A DNA stretch of 64,000 bases, taken from contig JAEZST010000022.1 in assembly GCA_023443865.1 (NCBI GenBank), positions 434,001 to 498,000 on the forward strand, given 5' to 3'. Origin of the DNA: Spirochaetota bacterium. GTDB lineage: Bacteria; Spirochaetota; Spirochaetia; Treponematales; Treponemataceae. A model generated the notes under the pieces. That model saw only the letters and a list, made by a program, of their open reading frames with translations, did not search any database and was not told the origin of the DNA. Shown piece after piece: positions 34,399 to 42,438 of the stretch (within the stretch, counting starts at the first letter, position 1; the number at the start of each line of letters is the position of its first letter). Made by a program: the position numbers and the translations under genes.

Positions 34399-35286
34399 TC
34401 ATTTCGATGCGGCGATGTTTTTAAGGAAATTTCTCAGGATGAACGCGATCAGCATGGTCCCGAAGATCATAACGAAGGACAGCGCGTTAATCACCGGGGA
34501 AATGCCGTAGCGGACCATGGAGAACACGTACAGGGGCAATGTGGTGGAACCCGGCCCCGAGACGAAGAAGGTGATGACGAAGTCTTCCAGCGACATGGTG
34601 ATGGACATGAGAAAGGCCGAAAGGATGCCGGGCATGATCGCGGGTATGATCACCTTGAAAAGGGTCTGCCGCTCGCTCGCGCCCAGGTCTCGCGAGGCCT
34701 CGATGATGGAGAAATCGAATTCGTCCAGCCTTGCCATGACCATCAGGAATACGAAGGGCAGGCAGAAGGTGGTATGGGCGATAAAGATGGTGAGCATGCC
34801 CAGGGGAAGGTTGACCGCGGAAAAGAAAATCAGCATGGAAATGCCGATGATCACCTCGGGGAGCACCATGGGAAGGAAGCTTACCGTTTGAATGTAGGTC
34901 TTTCCCGGAAAACGGTACCAGTTGATCCCGATAGACGCCAGGGTACCCAATACGGTGGCGAAGAATGCGGAGGAAAAGGCTATGACCACGCTGTTACCGA
35001 AGGAAGTCCACAGTTTATCCGAATCGAGGAAGAGCTTTTCGTACCACCGGAACGAGAAACCGGTCCAGACCATTCCCTTAGCCTCGTTAAAGGAATAGAA
35101 CACGGTGACCGCCAGCGGAAGGAAAAGGAACGCCACGCTCAACGCCATGACCGTGCTCGAAAAGTTCCCGTCCCGACGGTTCTTGAGCGCCCTTCGGGCG
35201 TGTCGGGCGGGTTCGGATAGGGGTTTTCGGCGCGAGAGGCGCGTGAGGAAGGCCTTGGGAATGCGCGTATGGTTCTGCTCGATCAT
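34399..35286 (-). CDS. potC: Spermidine/putrescine ABC transporter permease PotC
   Basis: 295 residues with six hydrophobic segments and the permease coupling loop EASRDLGASERQTLFKVIIPAIMPG near 205-229 that docks on the ATPase. An unusual basic N-terminal extension of about 45 residues (KRRPLS-like, RRDGNF) precedes the first helix. Overlaps potB by ATGA (35283-35286). Confidence 0.95.
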   Translation of the reverse strand: MIEQNHTRIPKAFLTRLSRRKPLSEPARHARRALKNRRDGNFSSTVMALSVAFLFLPLAVTVFYSFNEAKGMVWTGFSFRWYEKLFLDSDKLWTSFGNSVVIAFSSAFFATVLGTLASIGINWYRFPGKTYIQTVSFLPMVLPEVIIGISMLIFFSAVNLPLGMLTIFIAHTTFCLPFVFLMVMARLDEFDFSIIEASRDLGASERQTLFKVIIPAIMPGILSAFLMSITMSLEDFVITFFVSGPGSTTLPLYVFSMVRYGISPVINALSFVMIFGTMLIAFILRNFLKNIAASK

Positions 35287-36176
35287 AATCCCGACTCCTG
35301 CTTTATCCCGCTCGCGGACTTAGCCCGCGCCGCGTCTCGGGCGCTGGCTCCCATCATCCAAAGGACGCCGGCGGTACTCGCCACGGTGATTACCATGGAG
35401 AAGGCCGACGCCAGGGGCCAGTTTCGGACCTTGGTAACCTGATCCACGATCACGTTGCCAAGCATGTACGAGTCCTTGCCGCCCACGAGGAGCGGTACGG
35501 TATACACGCCGAATATCGGAATGAAGGTAAACACGATGGCGGTGAGTACCCCCGAGCGCACGTTCGGCAGAAGGACCTTGAACATGGCCTGGGGCTTCGA
35601 GGCGCCCAAATCCCGGGCGGCCTCCAGGAGCGAAAAGTCGAACTTGTCCATTGCCGTGAAGATCGGAAGAATCGCGTAGGGCAAATACATATAGACCATA
35701 ACGAGTATTACCGCGTTTTGGTTGTAAAGGAGCGGCAGGCTATGCTTGATAATTCCCCACGCCTTTAAGGTCTCGTTTATAAACCCCTCATTGCCGAGTA
35801 TCGCGATCCAGGCGTTGATCCGGATGAGCGAATTGGTCCAGAAGGGTATAATGACGAGAAAGAGCAGCAGCGTCTGCATCTTGCTCCTCGCCATTGCGTA
35901 GCCGCAGGGCAGGGCCACGAGTATGCAGATCACGGTAGAGATGAGCGTGACCACGAGGGTCCGCACGAAGAGCTTCGCGTAGCTCGCGTTCATCATCTGG
36001 AAATAGGCGTCGAAGGTAAACTGCCAGGTCACTCCGCCGTGCACGCCCTTTTTCAAAAAGCTGTACGTCACGATGATCGCGATGGGAAGCAGGAAGAATA
36101 CCGAAAACCAAACCCCCATGGGGTAACCGTAGATCGGGCCGTAGTTTCGGCCCACGAGCGACTTTCGCCCGCTCAT
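35283..36176 (-). CDS. potB: Spermidine/putrescine ABC transporter permease PotB
   Basis: 297 residues, six membrane segments, with the coupling loop LEAARDLGASKPQAMFKVLLP near 190. Partner of PotC in the polyamine importer. ATG 36176 overlaps the potA stop as ATGA; the longer frame to 36242 would lie inside potA. Confidence 0.95.
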   Translation of the reverse strand: MSGRKSLVGRNYGPIYGYPMGVWFSVFFLLPIAIIVTYSFLKKGVHGGVTWQFTFDAYFQMMNASYAKLFVRTLVVTLISTVICILVALPCGYAMARSKMQTLLLFLVIIPFWTNSLIRINAWIAILGNEGFINETLKAWGIIKHSLPLLYNQNAVILVMVYMYLPYAILPIFTAMDKFDFSLLEAARDLGASKPQAMFKVLLPNVRSGVLTAIVFTFIPIFGVYTVPLLVGGKDSYMLGNVIVDQVTKVRNWPLASAFSMVITVASTAGVLWMMGASARDAARAKSASGIKQESGL

Positions 36177-37300
36177 TGATTGATCACCTCGACAATATAG
36201 CCGTCGTTGGCGCTCCAGGAAACGTACACCGTATCCTTCCACTGTATCTCCGGGCCGTCCTCAAGGTAATTCTGGTGCTGCTTAAAGACCTTCAGTACCG
36301 TGCCGTTATCGAGCTTCACGTAAAATTTCGACTGAAAGCCCGAATAGACGGGCTCTTCCACGAAGCCCCTGAAAACGTTGATTTCCCTGCTCGCGGACTG
36401 CGGCTCCTCGGTGGTGATGCGCACCTTCTCGGGCCGTACGGTAAAGCTGACCTGCTGTCCCGGCTCGGTCCGGTCGTAATCGGTAACCTTGATCTGTCGG
36501 CCCAGTTCGGGGATATCGAGGGTTACCATGAACTCGTCGTTCTTGTAGGGAACGCATTCCACTACGTGGGAATCGAATAGGTTGGTCTCGCCGATGAATT
36601 TGGCGACGAATTCCGTGGCGGGGCTCTCGTAAATCTCGTAGGGGGTGCCGATCTGGAGCACCTTTCCCTGGTTCATTACGGCGATGCGGTCGGAAACCGA
36701 AAGGGCCTCGCTTTGGTCGTGGGTAACGTAAATGAAAGTGATGCCGATCTGGTCATGGATATTGTCGAGTTCCACGAGGAGGTTTTGGCGGAGTTTCGCG
36801 TCGAGGGCGGAAAGGGGCTCGTCCAACAGGAGCACGCTCGGCTCGTTAATGAGCGCCCGCGCGATGGCTACCCGCTGCTTTTGGCCTCCGGACAGTTGGT
36901 TCGGCTTTTTGTACACGTGGGCGTCCAGCTGCACGAGATGCAGGTAATCGAGTACCTTTTTTTCGATTTGGGCGCCCGGCGTTTTTTTCAGGCGGAGGGG
37001 AAACGCGACGTTCTCGAATACCGAAAGGTGGGGGAAGAGCGCGTAATTCTGGAACACCGTATTCGACTGCCGCTTGTTCGGGTCTATTCCGATCACGTTT
37101 CGACCGTCAAACGAGACGATGCCGGCGTCAGGCGACTCAAAACCGGCGATGATCCTGAGGAGGGTCGTTTTCCCGCAGCCCGAGGGACCGAGGAGCGAGA
37201 AGAACTCGCCTTTGTTAATCTTTATGTTGGCATCGTCGAGCGCGCAAAAACTTCCGAAGTTTTTGGACACCCCTTCAATCGTAACGTCGCATCCTTTCAA
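36173..37300 (-). CDS. potA: Spermidine/putrescine ABC transporter ATPase PotA
   Basis: 375 residues. Walker A GPSGCGKTT near 38-46, signature LSGGQKQRVAIARAL near 140, Walker B VLLLDEPLSALD near 160, and a C-terminal TOBE-like regulatory domain (KVRITTEEP onward). The start codon is TTG (37300); no in-frame ATG or GTG precedes it before the stop of the upstream gene, and AGGAGGG lies about 13 bases upstream. Confidence 0.95.
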   Translation of the reverse strand: MKGCDVTIEGVSKNFGSFCALDDANIKINKGEFFSLLGPSGCGKTTLLRIIAGFESPDAGIVSFDGRNVIGIDPNKRQSNTVFQNYALFPHLSVFENVAFPLRLKKTPGAQIEKKVLDYLHLVQLDAHVYKKPNQLSGGQKQRVAIARALINEPSVLLLDEPLSALDAKLRQNLLVELDNIHDQIGITFIYVTHDQSEALSVSDRIAVMNQGKVLQIGTPYEIYESPATEFVAKFIGETNLFDSHVVECVPYKNDEFMVTLDIPELGRQIKVTDYDRTEPGQQVSFTVRPEKVRITTEEPQSASREINVFRGFVEEPVYSGFQSKFYVKLDNGTVLKVFKQHQNYLEDGPEIQWKDTVYVSWSANDGYIVEVINQ

Positions 37301-37320
37301 TCTGTTTCTTCGCCCTCCTA

Positions 37321-38214
37321 CTAATCTTTTCTGAATGTGTTGTATTTCGCTTCTTGTGTCAATAGTTTTTCCCCCGCGGCGCGAATTACCTTCAATTCCG
37401 CCTCGGGAAGGCTATTTGCCCTGCCGGCTCCGGCGTAGATGCATCGTTTCGCGAAATCCTCGGTCCCGCAGGGGGGAATGACCGCGGAGATTACGTCCTG
37501 ATTTTCCCAGATCGCCCGAAGGGCCCATTCCTCGTGGGAGCGCGGTACCGGCGCCCCGTAATAGAGCGCGTGAATCTCGGGGGCGACGTTCGAGAGGCTC
37601 CCGCCGCAAAAGGGATCGGTGGCGAGGAGCGGAACGCCGCTTTCTCCCAGTTCCCTCACGAGGGCTTCCAGCCCGCCCCGATTTGCCATGGAATAATCGG
37701 TAGACCAGAATGCCCAATCCTCGCTCGAGCCGGCTATCGCGCGAACCGCGTTCGAATACCCCGCGTCGCGCGTTTGCGGTAGGTCGCGGCAGAGCCTAAA
37801 GCCGAAGCCGGCGATTTTACCGGTTTCCGCGGCTTCCCTCGCGGCGTCGGCGAACGCCCGGGCGGCCCGCAAGGCCTCGGCGGCCCCGTTCGAGAAAAGG
37901 GATTCGGGCATGGGCGAAAAGTCGGCGAGCAGGTAATCGCCTGGCCTGACGCCTTTCGACTCCCTCGCGGCCGCCCAGTCCGCGGTAAGGCAGCCCCGTT
38001 TCGCGTCCCATGCCGGCATGCCGACTATGATCGGGAACGGAAACCTCACGGGGACGGTTCCTTCCGATTCGGGAGGAAGGTAGGCGACGTTTACCCCGAA
38101 CGCGTCAAGGTCCCGCTCCGTATATTCGGCCGTTCCGCCGCCCGCGCCGGGCAGGGTCGCCGTAATAATGGAAATTTCTTCGTTTGCTATTTTCGGGAAA
38201 TGACGGTATAACAT
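37321..38214 (-). CDS. Aldo/keto reductase-like protein, divergent
   Basis: 297 residues. MLYRHFPK at the start and SAVIPPCGTEDFAKRCIYAG near 255 fit the ferredoxin-associated aldo/keto reductase group (COG1453-like), but the usual N-terminal catalytic Tyr/Lys blocks are not clear, and the protein may be catalytically reduced. It starts 7 bases after a TATACC -10 box with no ribosome site. It precedes potA by 20 bases on the same strand, so it heads the pot operon. Confidence 0.6.
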   Translation of the reverse strand: MLYRHFPKIANEEISIITATLPGAGGGTAEYTERDLDAFGVNVAYLPPESEGTVPVRFPFPIIVGMPAWDAKRGCLTADWAAARESKGVRPGDYLLADFSPMPESLFSNGAAEALRAARAFADAAREAAETGKIAGFGFRLCRDLPQTRDAGYSNAVRAIAGSSEDWAFWSTDYSMANRGGLEALVRELGESGVPLLATDPFCGGSLSNVAPEIHALYYGAPVPRSHEEWALRAIWENQDVISAVIPPCGTEDFAKRCIYAGAGRANSLPEAELKVIRAAGEKLLTQEAKYNTFRKD

Positions 38215-38251
38215 GGGACTAGGTATACCATAAACGGTACAGGAGATTCAA
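38200..38251. promoter_or_regulatory. Divergent promoters sharing a GGTATACC palindrome
   Basis: GGTATACC (38222-38229) gives TATACC as -10 on both strands. On the minus strand TTGAAT (38251-38246) is 18 bp upstream of TATACC (38227-38222), and ATG 38214 follows 7 bases later. On the plus strand TATACC (38224-38229) precedes AGGAGA (38240-38245) and ATG 38252; its -35 (about 38200, TGACGG) is weak. Confidence 0.45.
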
Positions 38252-38680
38252 ATGAAACGAAGCTTTGGCCTTATAATCCTTCAGGTCGCGGTGGCGCTCT
38301 ATCTGCTCGTAAGCGGCGTCTCGGGCCTTATCGCCTCCAACGCCGGCGACCTCGAAGCGGTGGTACGGTTCCTCAACGGCCTATTCGCCAGCCCCACCAT
38401 CGTGACCGTCGTCATCATCGTGCTCTCGGTGTGCGAAATTATCGCCGGTTTCTTCCTGCTGATGGAAATTTTCACCACCGATCTGCGAATCACTGACATG
38501 ATCCTCTTTATTTTCATCGTTCTGTGGATCGCAAACATCGTCTTGGTGGATTTCGTGTATCCCATCGGCGACGGTAAGAGCTTTCGGAGCGTTTCCGCCG
38601 TGCTTCATTACCTGAGCGTGCTTTCCAGCCACCTCATGGTGCTCGGGGCCCTCGTGATGGTCGCGAAGAAGTTCGACTGA
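38252..38680 (+). CDS. Small four-helix membrane protein, unknown
   Basis: 142 residues with four hydrophobic segments (LIILQVAVALYLLVSGVSGL, TIVTVVIIVLSVCEIIAGFF, ITDMILFIFIVLWIANIVLV, SSHLMVLGALVMV). No motif I recognise. AGGAGA lies six bases before ATG. Divergent from the aldo/keto reductase-pot operon. Confidence 0.7.
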   Translation: MKRSFGLIILQVAVALYLLVSGVSGLIASNAGDLEAVVRFLNGLFASPTIVTVVIIVLSVCEIIAGFFLLMEIFTTDLRITDMILFIFIVLWIANIVLVDFVYPIGDGKSFRSVSAVLHYLSVLSSHLMVLGALVMVAKKFD

Positions 38681-38713
38681 TCGCGGCGCGCCGGGAACGC
38701 GGTTCTCGGGGAT

Positions 38714-39037
38714 TTACAGAAAGGCCTTGAGGATCATGTAGAACGCCGTGCTTCCGAAAATGGAAAGCATGGCGTTTTTTTTCCACGAATGAAGGACGGT
38801 TACGACTACGAGCGCCGCGAGCTCGGGAATTCCCGAGGGCCAGGCGGTCCAGGCTATATCCTTCAGGCAATATACCACCAATACCGCCATGACCATCGGC
38901 GGAATGAACCGCTCAATGAAGCGAACCACCCGGGGCGGATCGCGCCGGGAAAAAAGAAGGAATGGCAGGGCCCTGGTGCCCAGGATCACGAGCGCCATCA
39001 GGGGTACGGCGATCAGGGCTTGGGTTACGGTGGTCAT
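38714..39037 (-). CDS. azlD: AzlD family branched-chain amino acid exporter subunit
   Basis: 107 residues, three to four hydrophobic segments; ILGTRALPFLLFSRRDPPRVVRFIERFIPPMVMAVLV-like start is the AzlD family pattern (TRxLPF). The small partner of AzlC in export of branched-chain amino acids. ATG 39037 overlaps the azlC stop as ATGA. Confidence 0.88.
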   Translation of the reverse strand: MTTVTQALIAVPLMALVILGTRALPFLLFSRRDPPRVVRFIERFIPPMVMAVLVVYCLKDIAWTAWPSGIPELAALVVVTVLHSWKKNAMLSIFGSTAFYMILKAFL

Positions 39038-39732
39038 TTTGTCCTCCCCCTCACTAAAGCGAGCAAACCAACCCCGCCTGCCAGGGCCGCGATCAGCATA
39101 TTGGCCTTCCCGAACGTAAGGAGGGCGATTATGGCGCACCCGATGCCGATCCCCACGGGAATGAGATCCCTGTCGGCGCGAAGCCGGTCCAAGAGCAGTA
39201 CCATAAAGAGGGCGGTGAGGGCAAAATCGACTCCGGCGAAGGATACGGGGAGCCAGGCCCCGGCTAAGGCCCCGATAACGCTTCCCGTAACCCAGTACAG
39301 TTGGTTTAATAGCGCGATTGACCCGAAAAAGGGCCCCGGTTCTAGATTCGCCGGAGGTTCAACCCCGGTAAGGAGCGCATAGGTTTCGTCGGTGAGGGAA
39401 AAGATAAGGTAGGGTTTCCACAGTCCCACCGCCCGGAACTTTCCGATGAGGGACAGGCCGTACACGATATGCCGAATATTGACCAATAGCATCGTCACGA
39501 GGAGGCCTCCCAGGGGCACTCCCGCGGCGAAAAGCCCGATGGCGATGTATTGACCGGCGCCGGCGTACATCAAGACGCTCATAAACGGGGCGAGAAACCA
39601 GGGATAACCCGCCTTGACCAAAATAAGGCCGAAGGGAATTCCGATGGCGATGTAACCGAAGAGGACCGGGACCGTAACCGGGAAGGCTTCCCGGAACGCG
39701 AACGCTTTTTTTTGCATAACGCGTACCATCAT
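39034..39732 (-). CDS. azlC: AzlC family branched-chain amino acid exporter subunit
   Basis: 232 residues, about seven hydrophobic segments. FREAFPVTVPVLFGYIAIGIPFG and SVLMYAGAGQYIAIGL are typical AzlC blocks, NIRHIVYGLSL another. The start is uncertain: GAGGAGG lies about 13 bases before ATG 39732, with another ATG at 39729 and 39717; the frame extends to 39786 without support. Confidence 0.9.
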   Translation of the reverse strand: MMVRVMQKKAFAFREAFPVTVPVLFGYIAIGIPFGLILVKAGYPWFLAPFMSVLMYAGAGQYIAIGLFAAGVPLGGLLVTMLLVNIRHIVYGLSLIGKFRAVGLWKPYLIFSLTDETYALLTGVEPPANLEPGPFFGSIALLNQLYWVTGSVIGALAGAWLPVSFAGVDFALTALFMVLLLDRLRADRDLIPVGIGIGCAIIALLTFGKANMLIAALAGGVGLLALVRGRTK

Positions 39733-39874
39733 ACCGATGTCGAACCCTCCTCTGCAAGCCGCGGTTCTGGCCTTTGCTCCCGTCATGAGTTGACCGGGTT
39801 CCCTAAGTGTGAGAAAATACGGTTATCCTAATAAGCCTTACGCGAAGTTTTCAAAATTCCCCGAGGAGGAACCC

Positions 39875-40123
39875 ATGGTCGCCCTGATTACCGGCATCAT
39901 CCTGATTCTTTTTACCGTATTTGCCGCCCTTCCGCCCGAACTGCTCGGTTTCGGTCTTGGCTGGGGCTCGGATATCCTGCTGTTTTTGCGCGGCGGAGCG
40001 CCCATCATCGCGGCCTTCGTGGGCCTTGTCGCCATATTCATCGGAATCGCCGACCTTAAGGACAAGGCCGAGGCGAAAAAGGAAGAGGAAGCGGCAAAGG
40101 CCAGCGGCAGCAAGGCCGAGTAA
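39875..40123 (+). CDS. Small membrane protein, unknown
   Basis: 82 residues. Two hydrophobic helices (LITGIILILFTVFAALPPEL, APIIAAFVGLVAIFIGIADL) and a charged Lys/Glu/Ala tail (KDKAEAKKEEEAAKA) probably coiled. GAGGAGG seven bases before ATG 39875 fixes the start and makes it a real gene despite its size. It sits just upstream of the rplM promoter. Confidence 0.75.
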   Translation: MVALITGIILILFTVFAALPPELLGFGLGWGSDILLFLRGGAPIIAAFVGLVAIFIGIADLKDKAEAKKEEEAAKASGSKAE

Positions 40124-40131
40124 TTCCGGCC

Positions 40132-40161
40132 TTGACACGTTTCCTTCTTTTTCTATATAGT
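40132..40161 (+). promoter_or_regulatory. Promoter of rplM-rpsI
   Basis: TTGACA (40132-40137), 18-bp spacer, TATAGT (40156-40161), then a leader of about 95 nt. The leader can form two small hairpins, CGTTT/AAACG near 40203-40216 and ATGCG/CGCAT near 40218-40238. L13 autoregulates through its leader in some bacteria; whether these hairpins do so is not shown. Confidence 0.65.
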
Positions 40162-40263
40162 AAATAACCCACATTATCTGCGCTAGGCGGTTTTTCCGTC
40201 AGGCGTTTTTCAAACGTCATGCGGTACGATTTATCGCATACAGTTCATTTGTAAGGTACGTAC

Positions 40264-40692
40264 ATGAAGACACTTTTCGTAAAAGAACAAGATGCACAGC
40301 GCGCCTGGTTTGTGATCGATGCAACCGACAAACCGGTCGGACGCGTCGCTGCCAAGGCCGCGTACATGCTCCGGGGCAAGCACAAGGTTACCTATGCTCC
40401 CCACCAGGAAACCGGCGACTATGTCGTAATCATCAACGCCGAGAAGGCGCTTATGTCCGGTAACAAGGCCGAGGACAAGATGTACTATCACCACACCGGG
40501 TTCCCCGGCGGGCTTCGCTCCGTGAATTACACCAAGCTCCTTCAGCGCCACCCCGCGGATCCGATCCTTCTGGCCATCAAGGGCATGCTCCCGAAAGGGC
40601 CCCTCGGACGGAAGCTTTTGACGAACGTTAAGGTGTATGCCGGTGATACCCACCCGCACGCCGCCCAGAACCCCCAGGCTGTGGAAGTCTAA
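40264..40692 (+). CDS. rplM: Large ribosomal subunit protein uL13
   Basis: 142 residues, normal length. WFVIDATDKPVGRVAAKAAYMLRGKHK and YYHHTGFPGGLRS are the conserved L13 segments. First gene of the usual rplM-rpsI pair; 15 bases to rpsI. Confidence 0.98.
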   Translation: MKTLFVKEQDAQRAWFVIDATDKPVGRVAAKAAYMLRGKHKVTYAPHQETGDYVVIINAEKALMSGNKAEDKMYYHHTGFPGGLRSVNYTKLLQRHPADPILLAIKGMLPKGPLGRKLLTNVKVYAGDTHPHAAQNPQAVEV

Positions 40693-40707
40693 CGAGGAGA
40701 AGCCAAC

Positions 40708-41100
40708 GTGATTAAGAATATCGGAATGGGAACTGGCCGGCGCAAGACCGCAGTGGCCCGCGTTTTTATCCGCGAAGGAAACGGAAAGCTCCTTGTCAAC
40801 GACAAGGACGTAGACGCCTACTTCGCTACCCCCGAGCAGGTTCAGGTGGTCCGTCAGCCCCTGATGGTTACCGCCAGCGATACCAAGTTTGACATCGTCA
40901 TCACGGTGGACGGCGGCGGTCTCAACGGCCAGGCCGGCGCCTGCAGCCACGGCATTGCCCGCGCGCTAAAGCAGGTAGACGTGACCAATCACGCCTCCCT
41001 GAAGGCAAACGGCCTCTTGACCCGCGATTCCCGCATGGTTGAACGCAAGAAATACGGTCAGCGCGGTGCTCGCCGAAGATTCCAGTTCAGCAAGCGCTAA
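40708..41100 (+). CDS. rpsI: Small ribosomal subunit protein uS9
   Basis: 130 residues. TGRRKTAVARVFIREGNGKLLVN and the basic end KKYGQRGARRRFQFSKR, which reaches the P-site tRNA, are diagnostic. The start is GTG 40708, seven bases after GAGGAGA. The 3' end may overlap recX. Confidence 0.98.
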   Translation: MIKNIGMGTGRRKTAVARVFIREGNGKLLVNDKDVDAYFATPEQVQVVRQPLMVTASDTKFDIVITVDGGGLNGQAGACSHGIARALKQVDVTNHASLKANGLLTRDSRMVERKKYGQRGARRRFQFSKR

Positions 41101-41728
41101 TCGGTCAATCCGTATTCGCGCGACGGAGTGGGCCTCAGCCGGGATTCTCAAGGTATTCCCGGCCGAAGGCCCTTCTTTTTTTGTGCGATCCGAAGATTTA
41201 CCCCCCGGCCTTGCCCAATCGCTCTCCCCTGGCTTCCCCGATCCCCGTGCCTTAGCGGGCGACGAGGCGGACCTTCTGTACCGGGCCAGGCAATTTTACG
41301 CCGCGGAACGGGACGCCATGGCCTATCTTTCGCGCGCGGAGCACACGCGACGCAATTTATCACTAAAACTGAGAAAAAAAGGCCATGAGGAAGGGGCCAT
41401 CGTTCACGCCCTGGATCGGCTGGAATCGCGCGAATACGTAAGCGACCGTCGGTTCGCGGAATCCTGGCTGAGAAGCCGTGCCCAGCGCCGCAACGAGGGG
41501 CACGGGAAGCTTCTCGCCGGGCTTCTCGCCCGGGGCGTTTCGGGAACGGTTGCGCGGGAAGCGCTGGAGCGATTGTTTACGGAAACCGACGAGCGTTCAC
41601 TCTGCGCGGCGGCTATGGAAAAGCTGGTCAGAACCGGAAAAACGGGGGATAAACTGACTCTGTCGCTGGTTCGGAAGGGTTTTTCGCTGTCAATGATACG
41701 AAGCTGCATGAAATCCGGCAAAGAATGA
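41039..41728 (+). CDS. recX: RecX family regulatory protein
   Basis: About 220 residues. RecX restrains RecA filaments. The repeated three-helix modules are recognisable: AMAYLSRAEHTRRNLSLKLRKKGHEEGAIVHALDRL-type, then REYVSDRRFAESWLRSRAQRR, then a third repeat at the end (LVRKGFSLSMIRSCMK). The start is uncertain: TTG 41039 or GTG 41066, both inside rpsI, have no ribosome site. Translation may depend on rpsI by coupling. recA is not in the window. Confidence 0.82.
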   Translation: MNARNTVSAVLAEDSSSASANRSIRIRATEWASAGILKVFPAEGPSFFVRSEDLPPGLAQSLSPGFPDPRALAGDEADLLYRARQFYAAERDAMAYLSRAEHTRRNLSLKLRKKGHEEGAIVHALDRLESREYVSDRRFAESWLRSRAQRRNEGHGKLLAGLLARGVSGTVAREALERLFTETDERSLCAAAMEKLVRTGKTGDKLTLSLVRKGFSLSMIRSCMKSGKE

Positions 41729-41738
41729 ATAAAAACAG

Positions 41739-41767
41739 TTGAGTGACAACGAGATGTGGTCTATGAT
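41739..41767 (+). promoter_or_regulatory. Promoter of the HTH-receiver regulator
   Basis: TTGAGT (41739-41744), 17-bp spacer, TATGAT (41762-41767), immediately after recX; GCGAGGA follows at 41774-41780. Confidence 0.65.
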
Positions 41768-41783
41768 ACAAGGGCGAGGAATT

Positions 41784-42395
41784 ATGGCTAAGGATATTAC
41801 AAATAAACGCATTCAGATTTTTTCCGCCCTTGAAGTGGCGAATATGTGCGGCGTTGTCAATCAAACTGCCATCAACTGGATAAAGAACGGCTACCTGAAA
41901 GCCTTTAATACCCCCGGTGGTCAGTATCGGGTATACAAAGACGATTTGATCGAATTTATAAACGCGCGGGGAATGCGCGTGCCCGAGGCCTTAACCGTTA
42001 CCGAAGGGCCGCAGGCCGACTGGAAATCCATCATCGTCATCGACGACGACGAAGTCCTCAACGAGGCCATTGCCGGCTTTCTCCGAAAGAACCTGGAAAA
42101 ACATTCGGTTTATCAATCTTATGACGGGTTTGACGCGGGAGCCCAGCTCATGGACAAACGACCGGGCTTCATCGTGCTGGATATCGCCCTTCCCGGCGTG
42201 AACGGTCAGGATATCTGCAACAGGATCAAAAACGATCCCGCGTTCGGGAAACCCTACATAATTATAATAACCGCGCTGGACGATCCCGATCTGGAAAAGA
42301 AAATGTACGAATTGGGTGCAGATAAGTTCTTCCGGAAGCCCGTCCGGCTTCCCGACCTGCTCTCCACCATCGATTCCGCCATGGAAAGCGAATAA
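41784..42395 (+). CDS. Response regulator with N-terminal HTH and C-terminal receiver
   Basis: 203 residues. Residues about 10-60 form a MerR/excisionase-type helix-turn-helix (FSALEVANMCGVVNQTAINWIKNG, then a TPGGQYRVYKDD wing). A linker leads to a receiver domain at about 78-200, with the acidic pair IDDDE, phospho-Asp in IVLDIALPGVNG near 133 and Lys in FFRKPVR near 183. The order is the reverse of ordinary response regulators. GAGGA lies before ATG 41784; the frame upstream to 41739 covers the promoter and is not used. The cognate kinase is not next to it. Confidence 0.85.
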   Translation: MAKDITNKRIQIFSALEVANMCGVVNQTAINWIKNGYLKAFNTPGGQYRVYKDDLIEFINARGMRVPEALTVTEGPQADWKSIIVIDDDEVLNEAIAGFLRKNLEKHSVYQSYDGFDAGAQLMDKRPGFIVLDIALPGVNGQDICNRIKNDPAFGKPYIIIITALDDPDLEKKMYELGADKFFRKPVRLPDLLSTIDSAMESE

Positions 42396-42401
42396 CGCCT
42401 C

Positions 42402-42426
42402 GGTCGTCCCCGCCGTCGGGGAGACC
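42402..42426. terminator. GC hairpin between convergent genes
   Basis: GGTC-CCCC (42402-42411) pairs with GGGG-GACC (42418-42426) with a small bulge, seven bases after the regulator stop and before the receptor stop. No T-run follows. Confidence 0.35.
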
Positions 42427-42438
42427 GGGCATTACGCC

